Positions 1 through 10,349 of a DNA stretch of 64,000 nucleotides are shown in pieces; the first letter of the stretch is position 1, and the number at the start of each line of letters is the position of its first letter. Source of the stretch: Hofstenia miamia (Eukaryota; Xenacoelomorpha; Acoela; Hofsteniidae); assembly GCA_900660155.1 (NCBI GenBank), contig CABFPE010000146.1:901006-965005 (forward strand), given 5' to 3'. The notes below the pieces were generated by a model, which did not search any database, was not told the origin of the DNA, and saw nothing but the letters and a program-made list of their open reading frames with translations. The translations under genes were made by a program, and so were the position numbers.

Positions 1-419
1 GCATTTATTTTAAAAAAAAAAGAAGACTATGTTCTTGATAACAAAACGGTGCAAATGCATAAAGTTCATGAAGTATTTCTTTTACTTGGTTCAATATAAA
101 ATCTCATTTTCAAAATCTATTTAAAGTATACCCGGAGAAAATAGTTCAAACAATTTTTTCATGAGTATTCCATTAGCATGTATGATTGCTTGTGTACCTC
201 CTTTTGATTCAGACACCTCACTGGTGAGGAACTAAGAATTCTAAAACATCATCTTGACATGAACAAAGAATGCATTTTACTGTAAGGCTACGAAGGATTT
301 ATCCAACAGCAATTGGCCTTATGCTCCAGATCTTTTAATCAATGCAATAAGAGAAGCACTGCAAAAACCGGAATAAAAAAGTCAGGAGCAGATTTGCTAT
401 TAAGCATATTAACCATTAG

Positions 420-845
420 AGTTATCTTTTAAGCAATACTGATTGTTCGGCAACTTTAAAATTAATTGCATAAAGGTTTTCATGATACATTTTGGTTGGA
501 CCAGATGAAGTATCCGATGGGGAAGATGCTAAAGCTTTAAGGACAGTTTTGCAATCCATTTGTTGGTGTAATTTCAAAAAGGTGAAACTTTTTTCGCTTT
601 TTGAAATTTTCGGTAGTATCAGGTTTCGGGCCTTCTGAGACTTACCAACTTCACAAAGCTGCAGTGATTCTCAAATTTGAACAGAACTTGAGGCATCTGT
701 GGATGATTTCTGTATGAAATGATTATCACGTTCTTTCCAAAGGTTCACTATATCATCTACTCACCATCCTTGAATTCTATTCCTTGTTATTTCATCAAGT
801 GTCTTTTTGCTATTATTGCTACCTCTTTTGGATGCTCTTAAAATT
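420..845 (-). pseudogene. Decayed coding sequence of unknown family
   Basis: On the minus strand one frame runs for about 140 codons with protein-like composition, reading for example KKTLDEITRNRIQ, VDDIVNLWKERDNHF and ALASSPSDTSSGPTK. The frame is broken, so the sequence is not expressed as it stands. I do not recognise the family; it may be part of a mobile element or an old host gene. The surrounding 1-985 holds nothing else I can support. Confidence 0.3.
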
Positions 846-984
846 CACTTAGAGGCAGCAAATAAATTTATCCGGTTTTTTTCTTTGTTAGGTTTCAAAA
901 AAAAGTTATTCAGTAATGAAACAAGGGCACGAGACCACTTTTGGCGATTGTTAGAACATGACAATAAGTGAAGGAAGATCGTGG

Positions 985-2238
985 TAAGATGGCTGGGATC
1001 ATGAGTTAAAATTGATTCACTCAGACTTTGTTGCTCAAAGTCTTGAGTGAAACTTGTCCCTTATTGTGGCAGTTGAACGAATGTTTCTGTAAATGTATGA
1101 CATTTAAGGCACCAGTATTGAATGACATTGTAAACTTTTGATAAATCAACCCTCTAATTATCGCAAATGCACAGCAAATAGCTAAGCACTTAACATCAAA
1201 CATTTCTCCCAAGTATGTAACTATAATACTTCTAAATTTTTGCAGAAGTAGAGTAAAAAATAAAAGTTCAAATTATATTATAACATCGCACATTTATAAA
1301 AGAAGTAAAAGAAATAAATTATTGTTGTATGCATTCAAAATCAATTAATATTTGAACAATTAACTTGCAGCCTTGATTTTGCCTTGCTGACGTCATCAAT
1401 GACGTAATGAGATCTGAAAATTCTTAGGACATTTCATCAATTATATTTTCTTGAATTGTCCCTAATTGTTGGAAATAACTCAAAAATGAAAAATAAATTA
1501 CATTTGGCAACAGAGTATTCCCCCAATTCTGAGAGAAAAATTCTTTGCTTTTGAGGGGGATTTAAAATTAATCCGATTTAAGAAACTCTTTTGTACAGCG
1601 ATTTTTAGGCAAAGCAGCAACACATCAGGTTGTTCAGACACAACTTTTCAAAAATGACCGATATGTGGATAATCCTAATGTCCATGTTGCCAAGATTGAA
1701 TTCCACGAAGAAATAGGATCCAACTTTCTGCTAAATCAATTGCTCATAGCTTGTTAACTAGCTCAATTGTCAAACGCCGGTTTGTTATCTTCTCAACCAC
1801 TATATAATACAATACATCTCAAAACCCGGCTTGGTAAATAAATCTGATTTGATGTATGTATGGCGTGATATGTTGCATTGACTAAACATTAACTACCATT
1901 AAGGCCATACTAAAGAAAGGCCATGAACCGGAGAATTTCTCTAAATTATTGGAGGTGGAAAAATTTAAAGACATATTAACACTATTTATATTCAAATTCA
2001 TATAAAAACATAAATCAAGCATAGTTCTGTAATAGTATAGATTTTATATTAGTATTTGTTATCAATATATGCGTATAGCATTATAATAATTGTCATGTAA
2101 ATTTTAAATTTGCACTATATAAACAAAAATTTACAACCTTGAAGAAATGAAAGATTCACATGGCATCACTTTTCAAAAACTTTTGCAAATTCTTTGTATT
2201 GTCATTGTTTTATTTTGCAGTTCTTTTCACAGGGTATT
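985..2238 (+). repeat. Long direct repeat, copy 1
   Basis: About 1.25 kb that recurs at 2762-4008 with only scattered differences (roughly 95% identical by eye). It contains the inward-facing end repeat of the P-element relic (about 1898-1968) plus some 900 bp outside it. The two copies are about 1.77 kb apart, so this looks like a segmental duplication that carried one transposon end and its flank. Confidence 0.85.
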
Positions 2239-2761
2239 TAGAAAAATATCAGTAGATTTTGCATTTATTTTTTGTTGGAAGAAAATTGAAACTGATGGAA
2301 AAAGTAAATTTCCTCAAAAGCAAACTGCAAACTTCTCAACCAAACAAACTTTGTAAATTTTTCAAACATGTGTTGAAAAAACATAAGAATTAGCAAAGTA
2401 AAGCTACTAGTGAATCCTTCGGATAACACAAGTGGCCTTGATCAATCAAATTGAGATATAATCTATTTGAGCAAAGAGATTAATCTACTGCAAGACTTAC
2501 TTTATCATAATCAGCCAAATATCCAACAACAAACACCAATGTTTAAATTGTATCTTTAGTAAGATTTTTTGTTACGTCTTCCATGACAATGGCACTTTGC
2601 AAAGTTCACAAGAATGCACACTTGGCAAATCGTGTGGTAGTGTTACATCATCACCCATGCCGCGTATGTGCCCAATAACGTTGCTACCGACAGATTCCAT
2701 CAAGCGGGGTAATGAGTACATTCACTCTCTTCTTTCTATCGTAGTATTGTAATAACAGAGT

Positions 2762-4008
2762 GATAAGATAGTTAGAATCATGGGTTAATAAAATGATTCA
2801 CTCAGACTTTGTTGCTCAAAGTCTTGAGTGAAACTTGTCCCTAATTGTGGCAGTTGAACAAATGTTTCTGTAAATGTATGACATTTAAGGCACCAGTATT
2901 GAATGACATTGGAAACTTTTGATAAATCAACCCACTAATTATCGCAAATGCACAGCAAATACTTAAGCACTTAACATCAAACATTTCTCCCAAGTATGTA
3001 ACTATAAAACTTCTAAATGTTTGCAGAAGTAGAGTAAAAAATAAAAGTTCAAATTATATTACAACATCGCACATTTATAAAAGAAGTAACAGAAATAAAT
3101 TATTGTTGTATGCATTCAAAATCAATTAATATTTGAACAATTAACTTGCAGCCTTGATTTTGCCTTGCTGACGTCATCAATGACGTAATGAGATCTGAAA
3201 ATTCTTAGGACATTTCATCAATTATATTTTCTTGAATTGTCCCTAATTGTTGGAAATAACTCAAAAATGAAAAATAAATTACATTTGGCAACAGAGTATT
3301 CCCCCAATTCTGAGAGAAAAATTCTTTGCTTTTGAGGGGGATTTAAAATTAATCCGATTTAAGAAACTCTTTTGTACAGCGATTTTTAGGCAAAGCAGCA
3401 ACACATCAGGTTGTTCAGACACAACTTTTCAAAAATGACCGATATGTGGATAATCCTAATGTCCATGTTGCCAAGATTGAATTCCACGAAGAAATAGGAT
3501 CCAACTTTCTGCTAAATCAATTGCTCACAGCATGTTAACTGTCAAACGTCAGTTTGTTATCTTCTTAACCACTACATAATACAGTAAATCTCAAAACCCG
3601 GCTTGGTAAATAAATCTGATTTGATGTATGTATGGCGTGATATGTTGCATTGACTAAACATTAACTACCATCAAGGCCATACTAAGGAAAGGCCATGAAC
3701 CGGAGAATTTCTCTAATTTATTGGAGGTGGAAAAAATTAAAGACATATTAAAACTGTTTATATTCACATTCATATAAAAACATAAATCAAGCATAGTTCT
3801 ATAATACTGTTGTTTTTACATTAGTATTTGTTATCAATACATGCACACAGAATTATAATGATTGTCATGTAAATTTTAAATGTGCACTATATAAACAAAA
3901 ATTTACAACCATGAAGAAATGAAAGATTTACATGGCATCACTTCAAAAACTTTTGCAACTTCTCTGTATTGTCATTGTTTTATTTTGCAGTTCTTTTTCA
4001 CAGGGAAT
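2762..4008 (+). repeat. Long direct repeat, copy 2
   Basis: Second copy of the 985-2238 block. This copy continues into the P-element transposase remnants, so it is the one that still sits at the end of the element. Differences include a short deletion near 3540, where copy 1 has an extra GCTCAATTGT-like stretch. Confidence 0.85.
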
Positions 4009-4099
4009 TACAAATGCATGACATGTACTGATCTAACTTTCAACTCCTTTCTTAAAAACAACAGCCTTTCATCTTTAGACTTGAAATTGGCGCAGATGC

Positions 4100-5218
4100 T
4101 ATATTCCTTGATTATATGTGTCCAGTAGCAGACTTGCAATTTCCAACATCAAAGAAATATCTAATAATACGAATAAATAAGGCAGTACCACCAGCAATTA
4201 TTAATTCTGTGACTGAGTGACTTTCCAAAAGCTGAAGCAGTGTAGTTGTTAAAGGCTTGCAAAGCTAAAGACTTTTTTGTCTTTCAACATTTGAGGGCAC
4301 AACTGGAGAACTGGTAAGTGTAGATTTTTTACCAAAACTTTCTTGTCATGTTCGTAAGAAGACTAATATGTCACCGTAACGACATAAAAATTAAGTTGCT
4401 TCATTTTCTCTGTGAACCAACAATTAAGAATTGATTTGATGCAATGATTAAGATCATTAACCAAAAAAAATGGCCGATCCACATTGGCCAAGGAATGGCG
4501 ATCAAACCAATGGGAATCAACTGAAATGTAAAGGTGTCCAAGTATGGATTGATTTGTTCGATTATTGCTTGGGAAAATATCAAGTACATGCACGTTCCTA
4601 TGTATATTCCAGCAAGTAACAAATATCATAGATTACTTGTAGGATAAAAGTAGAGTTGAGTGATCTTATTGGTAATAGTTTTAAAAGGAATGTCCTTAAA
4701 TTGAAAACAAACTTTATTACAAGAGCAAAAACAGTTGTATCCAGTTCAGAGGGTTGATCTAACGCATAACCAAAGATATTTCTACCTTGCTATTCTAATT
4801 TACCTGTAACATAAACTTCATCGAAATTTATAAAGCATGCATGTGATCTACTTGCTAAATTATCAACTACAGATTGTAGAACAGCCCTGGAGTCTATTTT
4901 AGACACCGTGGAAGTCAGTTTTTGCAGACGTTTAATACTATGAATAGTTAAATATTTACGAATATATTTATAGCCACTTCTTGAAATTGAATAAATTCCA
5001 AAAGAAAAAATAGTGTCTTCTATGCAGTAGTATTCGCCCTGGCTATGACTATAACTTGAACTTAAAAGACGAATTTGTCGTAGTAAAAATTCTTCACGTG
5101 TATCATGTTCAAAAGCATTTTGATCTGTAGCTGACTGATTTCCTCTTAAAAGATTTAGCACTTCATCTAGTTCACTCCAATATTCTAGCGACATGAAGAA
5201 AAAAAAGAAAGAATACAC
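4100..5218 (-). pseudogene. P-element/THAP9-type transposase core, broken
   Basis: Seen, from high to low coordinates on the minus strand: an open piece at 4790-5218 ending CFINFDEVYVTGKLE, where FDE fits the first catalytic acid of the family; after an in-frame stop, RNIFGYALDQPSEL and LLKLLPIRSLNSTF (about 4615-4790); in another frame SNNRTNQSILGHL and PFFLVNDLNHCIKSI (4363-4629), matching the family's FDP-H-K-I-N-W region; then SPVVPSNVERQKSL and ALFIRIIRYFFDVGN (about 4115-4300), matching the conserved NVERQ segment. The pieces need frame changes and contain stops, so the gene is dead. A likely splice acceptor (TCGCTAG) lies just inside 5218. Family assignment is from recalled motifs. Confidence 0.75.
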
Positions 5219-5519
5219 CTTCGATAATTTCCGGAAACACAGTAACTCCCAATATCGTTTTTTTTAATAAAACAGAAGAAATCACAAATGGGACCAAAAT
5301 TATTTGCAGGCAAAATTGTAACACCGATTTTCGAAGAATAAATCATTTGCAAGTTGTCATATCTTTTGCCAAAGTCATTTACTAAGGGTCAAAAGCAATT
5401 TATTGCAAAAAATCTTTGGTACAGACTATAAATTAAGAACTATTTACAAAATAATAGTAACATATACATATATAATTGTGTGGTGTGTGTTTGTTGGGGA
5501 TTTGTGTGTGTGTACATTA

Positions 5520-6067
5520 TCTAGGATCATACGAAATTTTCGAAGGAGTGTAGTGTATTATTGTCATTAAGTATGCATTGTCTGTGAAAGAGGAATGTTC
5601 GCACTTTTTTTCTACATTTTTGTAGTTTATAATTTCCATTTATATTTCATGGTCTAAGTTATTCCAAATTTTAGTTGCTATGTGGTGAAAACTANAAATT
5701 TTTGAGAACGTTCATTTAACATAATATATTGTTTTAAAAATGAAAGAGAAGGTGTACCAAATTTACACTTAAATAATATTGATACCATATGCATTTGAAT
5801 TCTGTAATAAGGAGCTAATATTTTATATTAATAATAATAATAATAAAAATGTATTGTACCACAAAGTGATGTATACAAATAAATTTAAAATCAATTTAAA
5901 CAAAAAAATATGAACGAAATTAGAGAAATTGGGGACAGGAGGAACAGGTACAGAATGGGAAGAATTCGCATTTATATTGAAGACCAAATTGAGATAAAGA
6001 AAAAAGAAGAAATGACGAGATGATTTTTAAAAATTCGAGGGTTAAACCAAAGATCAATTTCTATATA
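5520..6067 (+). repeat. Non-coding block copy 1 (N-bounded duplication)
   Basis: Starts TCTAGGATCATACG. Nearly identical to 6069-6641, except that about 25 bp are missing where an N stands at 5695. The copy ends at a single N (6068), directly followed by copy 2. The layout suggests two unmerged versions of the same sequence in the assembly. Confidence 0.85.
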
Positions 6068-6068
6068 N

Positions 6069-6641
6069 TCTAGGATCATACGAAATTTTCGAAGGAGTGT
6101 AGTGTATTATTGTCATTAAGTATGCATTGTCTGTGAAAGAGGAATGTTCGCACTTTTTTTCTACATTTTTGTAGTTTATAATTTCCATTTATATTTCATG
6201 GTCTAAGTTATTCCAAATTTTAGTTGCTATGTGGTGAAAACTATTTGAATGTTTATCTAAGCATAAAAATTTTGAGAACGTTCATTTAACATAATATATT
6301 GTTTTAAAAATGAAAGAGAAGGTGTACCAAATTTACACTTAAATAATATTGATACCATATTCATTTGAATTCTGTAATAAGGAGCTAATATTTAATATTA
6401 ATAATAATAATAATAATAAAAATGTATTGTACCACAAAGTGATGTATACAAATAAATTTAAAATCAATTTAAACAAAAAAATATGAACGAAATTAGAGAA
6501 ATTGGGGACAGGAGGAACAGGTACAGAATGGGAAGAATTCGCATTTATATTGAAGACCAAATTGAGATAAAGAAAAAAGAAGAAATGACGAGATGATTTT
6601 TAAAAATTCGAGGGTTAAACCAAAGATCAATTTCTATATAT
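6069..6641 (+). repeat. Non-coding block copy 2 (N-bounded duplication)
   Basis: Complete version of the block at 5520-6067, including an (AAT)n tract near 6401-6420, ending at a (TA)n tract (about 6648-6677). No coding potential; small hydrophobic reading frames here follow from the T-rich minus strand. Confidence 0.85.
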
Positions 6642-6642
6642 A

Positions 6643-6681
<39 letters not shown>

Positions 6682-6744
6682 CTTGTGGCGTTTTAAAGCA
6701 AATTATACAAAAATTTACTAGTTAAAGTTAATTATTCAAATGTT

Positions 6745-6965
6745 AAGTGAACCTTCAACTTTTTTCAATGATACGTTTTTGGAGAAGTGCAATGCACATA
6801 CTGCCATATTTGAAGTGATTTCTGAATAAGCATCTAACTTATTTGGTAAGCTCCGCAAGGCAGTTGCAATTCTTCTGGATCTTTGGGCAGCGTAAACCAC
6901 GGAAATCTACACAACGAAAGCTTATTAGCAACGTTTTGCGCAGAAATTTGAACATTGCTGCTCGA
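6745..6965 (-). pseudogene. THAP zinc-finger remnant of the P-element transposase
   Basis: Minus-strand pieces in two frames give CSNFC (first Cys pair), LCRFPWFTLPKDPEEL (the RFP...KDPE signature) and NMAVCALHFSKN (the closing C-x2-H). Together these are the ordered landmarks of a C2CH THAP domain, the DNA-binding N-terminus of P-element and THAP9 transposases. At least one frame change and internal stops break it. It lies upstream of the transposase core and just inside the right inverted repeat, as expected. Confidence 0.65.
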
Positions 6966-7424
6966 TGTTTTCTATTACTAGAGGGCGAGTACTTACGTAA
7001 TTTTTTCTTTGTGTATGCGCAAATGATGTATTGCATCATGTAAATCAAACTAGGAAAATATTTTCATTTCTTACGGATGCAGATGAAAGAGAAAGATGCG
7101 AATTAATCTTTAAATTTTTCCCGCCTCTAATAATTTAGAGAAATTCTCCGGTTCATGGCTTTTTTAGTATGGCCTTGAGTACTATCAGTATCCGCATATC
7201 TAACTTAAGGCGAGGAAGAGTTCAAGGAAGACTTCTAAGTAGTGCTTGTCGTCCAGAATCGAATAAAATGTGCAGAAGTGTCTGGCAAAGGCAAACTCGA
7301 ACTCTCGGCGACGCTTAAGATTTTATCGAAGACACAATTATAAAATGCAAACCAAATATAAAGTCATTGATTCACGTAGAAAAAGAAGTGAGCTTCGAAT
7401 CAACACATATTTATTGGAATCAGT

Positions 7425-7475
7425 GGCGTACGCAAGAGGGGCATGGTGGAATGTCCCCGGCAGATTTTCGAAATT
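7425..7475 (+). mobile_element. Fragment of a hAT-like transposon end
   Basis: CAGTGGCGTACGCAAGAGGG followed by GC-rich sequence resembles hAT-type termini of the CAGTGGCGTA class; the element at 51662-52032 ends similarly. No partner end or target duplication was found nearby. Confidence 0.35.
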
Positions 7476-8004
7476 GATTCTGATTGGCTAAATCACAAAA
7501 GTGTCGGCAAAAACTTTAAAAATATTAAAAATCAAATCGTGAAATGCATTTTTTGGAGTCTAGTAATTCAATACTTTCAAAAATTTCGCCCCGCTGTCTG
7601 AAAAATCTTGACTTGTGAATGTACTCCAACAAAAATTTTTCCATTTTCGAATCTTTTGTTCTTGAATAATAGTAGTGCAATGTAAATCTGGAAGTGCATC
7701 TTCTCTACGACCAGAACCAAAAGGAATTATGCACGATAAGTAAAACAACAAAAGATATTAGTGTCCATCACATTACCATTGCATTCTAACAACGCATTGA
7801 TAACGTTTGTCGCTGTTAATTAAGAGTAAGTTAAACACCAATCATCTCTCTAGAGACATTTAAATGTTGTGCAATCTCTTGTGAAACCATGCATTTGAAA
7901 ATTCAAATATTGAATTTTCATATCGAATCGAATGTATTCGTGTCTGTGTAACAAATTTTCCCGCAGAATAATTTGAACATTTCGTTTCCTACGAAAATTT
8001 AAAA

Positions 8005-8190
8005 ATGATTGCGCTTAAAGATATTCATATCATGGACATGAACTATTCCGTATTATTTCTTCTTACCATGATAATCGGCTGCATAATACTTTTCTGTTAT
8101 CATCAGACGAATCGACTTGTTGTAAAGATCTGGACGAAAATATACCACATTGAAGACGTTAGTAAGAATATTGAAAATCAAATTATTTAA
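8005..8190 (+). CDS. Possible small single-pass membrane protein
   Basis: A 61-codon frame with an A-rich context before its ATG (AATTTAAAAATG). Residues about 15-32 (SVLFLLTMIIGCIILFCY) form one clear membrane-spanning segment, followed by a basic stretch (NRLVVKIWTK) and an acidic tail. The layout is that of a small one-pass peptide. I do not recognise it, and frames of this length arise by chance at this base composition. Confidence 0.2.
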   Translation: MIALKDIHIMDMNYSVLFLLTMIIGCIILFCYHQTNRLVVKIWTKIYHIEDVSKNIENQII

Positions 8191-8344
8191 ATTTTGTTCA
8201 AATGTTTTGTTTTTATATGATTATATTTTATTATTTTTGAGAACATCAAACATTATTACAAATGCGCAACATTAGATTCGAGCACGTTCACTAAAAGATG
8301 TGTTCATACCGGTCCGATTTTCAAATATCCTATTGAGCTTGAGA

Positions 8345-8423
8345 CAGACTTGTCAACGAGCCGTAATTTCTAAGCTCGGCTCGGCTCGTTTAAATTTTGA
8401 GTAAGTTCGGCTCAGCTCGCTAC
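8345..8423 (+). mobile_element. Truncated hAT-type MITE, left end only
   Basis: 79 bp of the left end of the 340-bp element family (CAGACTTGTCAACGAGC), cut off at NN (8424-8425). It is nearly identical to the start of the full copy at 8510. An unmerged assembly overlap is the simplest reading. Confidence 0.7.
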
Positions 8424-8509
8424 NNTCCACCATCCCACACTAAAATTCAAAAAAATAAATTTTGGAATACCTTTAATGTACATAGTATTATTTAGACTCC
8501 AGTTCAGAT

Positions 8510-8852
8510 CAGACTTGTCAATGAGCCGTAATTTCTAAGCTCGGCTCGGCTCGTTTAAATTTTGAGTAAGTTCGGCTCAGCTCGCTACATAAAATCTTTC
8601 AATGAGCCTCGTTTCAGCTCGATATTTTTTAAGTATTGTGCTCTCAGAATTTTTTCCATTGCTCTTCCTATTATTTAATAAAAATTTCTAAAATAAGATT
8701 AAAAGTAAGGAACATTGAATGAAAAAATAAGAAAAATCTGCATAATCAAATTAACAAGCAGCACTATAAATTTGGTTGGCTTAAAAACGGCTCGTTTTGA
8801 GTTCCGTTGTATATCCAATACTCTTTAGAAGCTCGGCTCGTTGACAAGTCTG
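8510..8852 (+). mobile_element. hAT-type MITE, 340-bp family, copy A
   Basis: Starts CAGACTTGTCAATGAGC and ends GCTCGTTGACAAGTCTG: terminal inverted repeats of about 17 bp with the CAG...CTG ends of hAT elements. The interior is A/T-rich with GGCTCG motifs near both ends. No coding capacity, so it would depend on another element's transposase. Other copies: 21803, 26635, 45257. No clear target duplication for this copy. Confidence 0.85.
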
Positions 8853-10090
8853 GAAAATGGTTTGGAGATCAATCATGGCCAAATTAATATATTAAGCTGG
8901 CCATGAATAAATTCAATTTATAAGGAATTTTTCATTATAATGTCGCCATTTGAAACTGAATTTCACTACCTAAAGAACTAAAGAACATTGAAAATAAATT
9001 GCAATCCTTCAAAAGCATCTAAAGCTTTTCATCAAAAATTTATAAATTTATTTTTGGTAAATCATGGCTAAAATGAAAATTACATAATAATGGACATATG
9101 AAAATTAATTATTAAAATATTTTTTGCAATTATTGGACATTGGTAATTTTGGTATTTTAATGGCGCCATTCAGGTACATTGCCAGTTACTAAATTGTAAA
9201 TAATTATCTGAATTCAGAAGGTATGTGCACGGGGGTTACGCTGCCTCAATATTGAAAATTGCATTGCTTCTTCACACTTCATTTGTTACTACATAAATTC
9301 AAAGGTTTAAATCTGCTTTTTCCGAAATTTTTTATTAACACGCGTCTTACTAGAACCATTTATGTGATTTAAATCTCAAGAAAATAATTGTTCATATTTA
9401 TGATTCTTCCAATTGCAAATTTGCAGTCATCTTTCTTTCTTAGGTTTTAATTGGGATTGTATTCAATTTTTTTTCACACACATTCAGCGTTTCAAAGCTT
9501 ATTATGCCTTTCTCCAATTCAAGTTGCGTTCATTCAAGTTTCTGATAAAACCTTCAAATTCTAGGTCACTAACTCTGAAATCCCTTGTTTTTACTCTAGT
9601 AATTGACTACTTATTTTCTGATAATCATACATGAATGAAGACAATGAATGAATTGTTTTTCTCATTCTACTTGCTAGAGTTTAAGAGTTATATATGCTTA
9701 AAATCCTAAGCATTCTTTTTTGATTCTGTAGTGCTTTCTTGTATATGGTGCTAATAATCTATGGAAAATAATGTCCTTTCAAAAATACAAAAATTTCAGA
9801 CTGAGAATTTATTTATTTTCATTAAATTTTTATCAAATGATTATCAATAGAACTTTAATAAATCATATCAACATAGGTGGATTTTCACATTTATGGAATT
9901 TTAATATTTCGAGGGGATTTACAGGGGGCTTCACATATCTGATATCCCAATTTTCACTTTATGTAACACTTTTGGTCGAACTCCAAATTTTAGGGGGCAG
10001 AAAAGAAAATTATTCTTTACACTTCTCTATACTTCTAGAACATTGCTGGAAAACCCAATGTTAAATATAAATATTTGTGAAAAAGGACGA
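8853..10090. other. A/T-rich stretch without supported genes
   Basis: No splice-supported exon or recognisable domain. Short hydrophobic frames here have compositions expected from random A/T-rich DNA. A GC-rich spot near 9900-9930 (CAGGGGGCTTCAC) may be a worn transposon end. Confidence 0.5.
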
Positions 10091-10099
10091 CTAATGATT

Positions 10100-10250
10100 T
10101 GCCTTTATTTGAATTATTTGTCAAAATAGTTTTTGTATTGCTTGCTGTGTGAGCTGTAGCACTATCTTGTTGCAGAATGAAGTTGTGATGAGAAGACAGT
10201 TGAGGAATAAGATGGTAAATGATAATGTGAGCATAAATTGGCTGCTATTG
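10100..10250 (-). pseudogene. Tc1/mariner-type transposase fragment
   Basis: On the minus strand at about 10144-10179 the frame reads ILQQDSATAHTASNTK. This matches the widely conserved F-QQDGATAHTA segment around the second catalytic Asp of Tc1/mariner transposases. Flanking sequence in the same frame is short and no inverted repeats were seen, so only a fragment remains. The motif is specific; extent is approximate. Confidence 0.55.
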
Positions 10251-10349
10251 GATATCTGCGCTCTTAATGTAGTGTTTAAGCATATTTTCGAAATTTTGAT
10301 AAATTTTTGCCACATATTTCTGCATATTTTTAAGCATATAAATTAGGGC

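Larger units (their letters stand above)
3671..7178 (-). mobile_element. Relic P-element (THAP9-type) DNA transposon
   Basis: An inverted repeat of about 70 bp, starting TCAAGGCCATACTAA, faces inward at 3671-3741 and, reverse-complemented, at 7110-7178. Between them on the minus strand lie a THAP zinc-finger remnant (6745-6965) and transposase core pieces (4100-5218), in the order expected for a P-element or THAP9-type transposase. A duplicated non-coding block with two Ns (5520-6641) sits between them. P elements normally have 8-bp target duplications; none was clear here, so the exact outer ends are uncertain. Confidence 0.7.

Noticed and set aside
4401-4622. 73-codon hydrophobic minus-strand frame
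   Set aside because: It is another frame of the P-element transposase remnant, whose family motifs are in the neighbouring frame.
9771-10064. 97-codon plus-strand frame
   Set aside because: Composition typical of random A/T-rich DNA, no start context, splice support or recognisable motif.
10149-10346. 65-codon plus-strand frame
   Set aside because: Antisense to the mariner-type QQDSATAHTA fragment.
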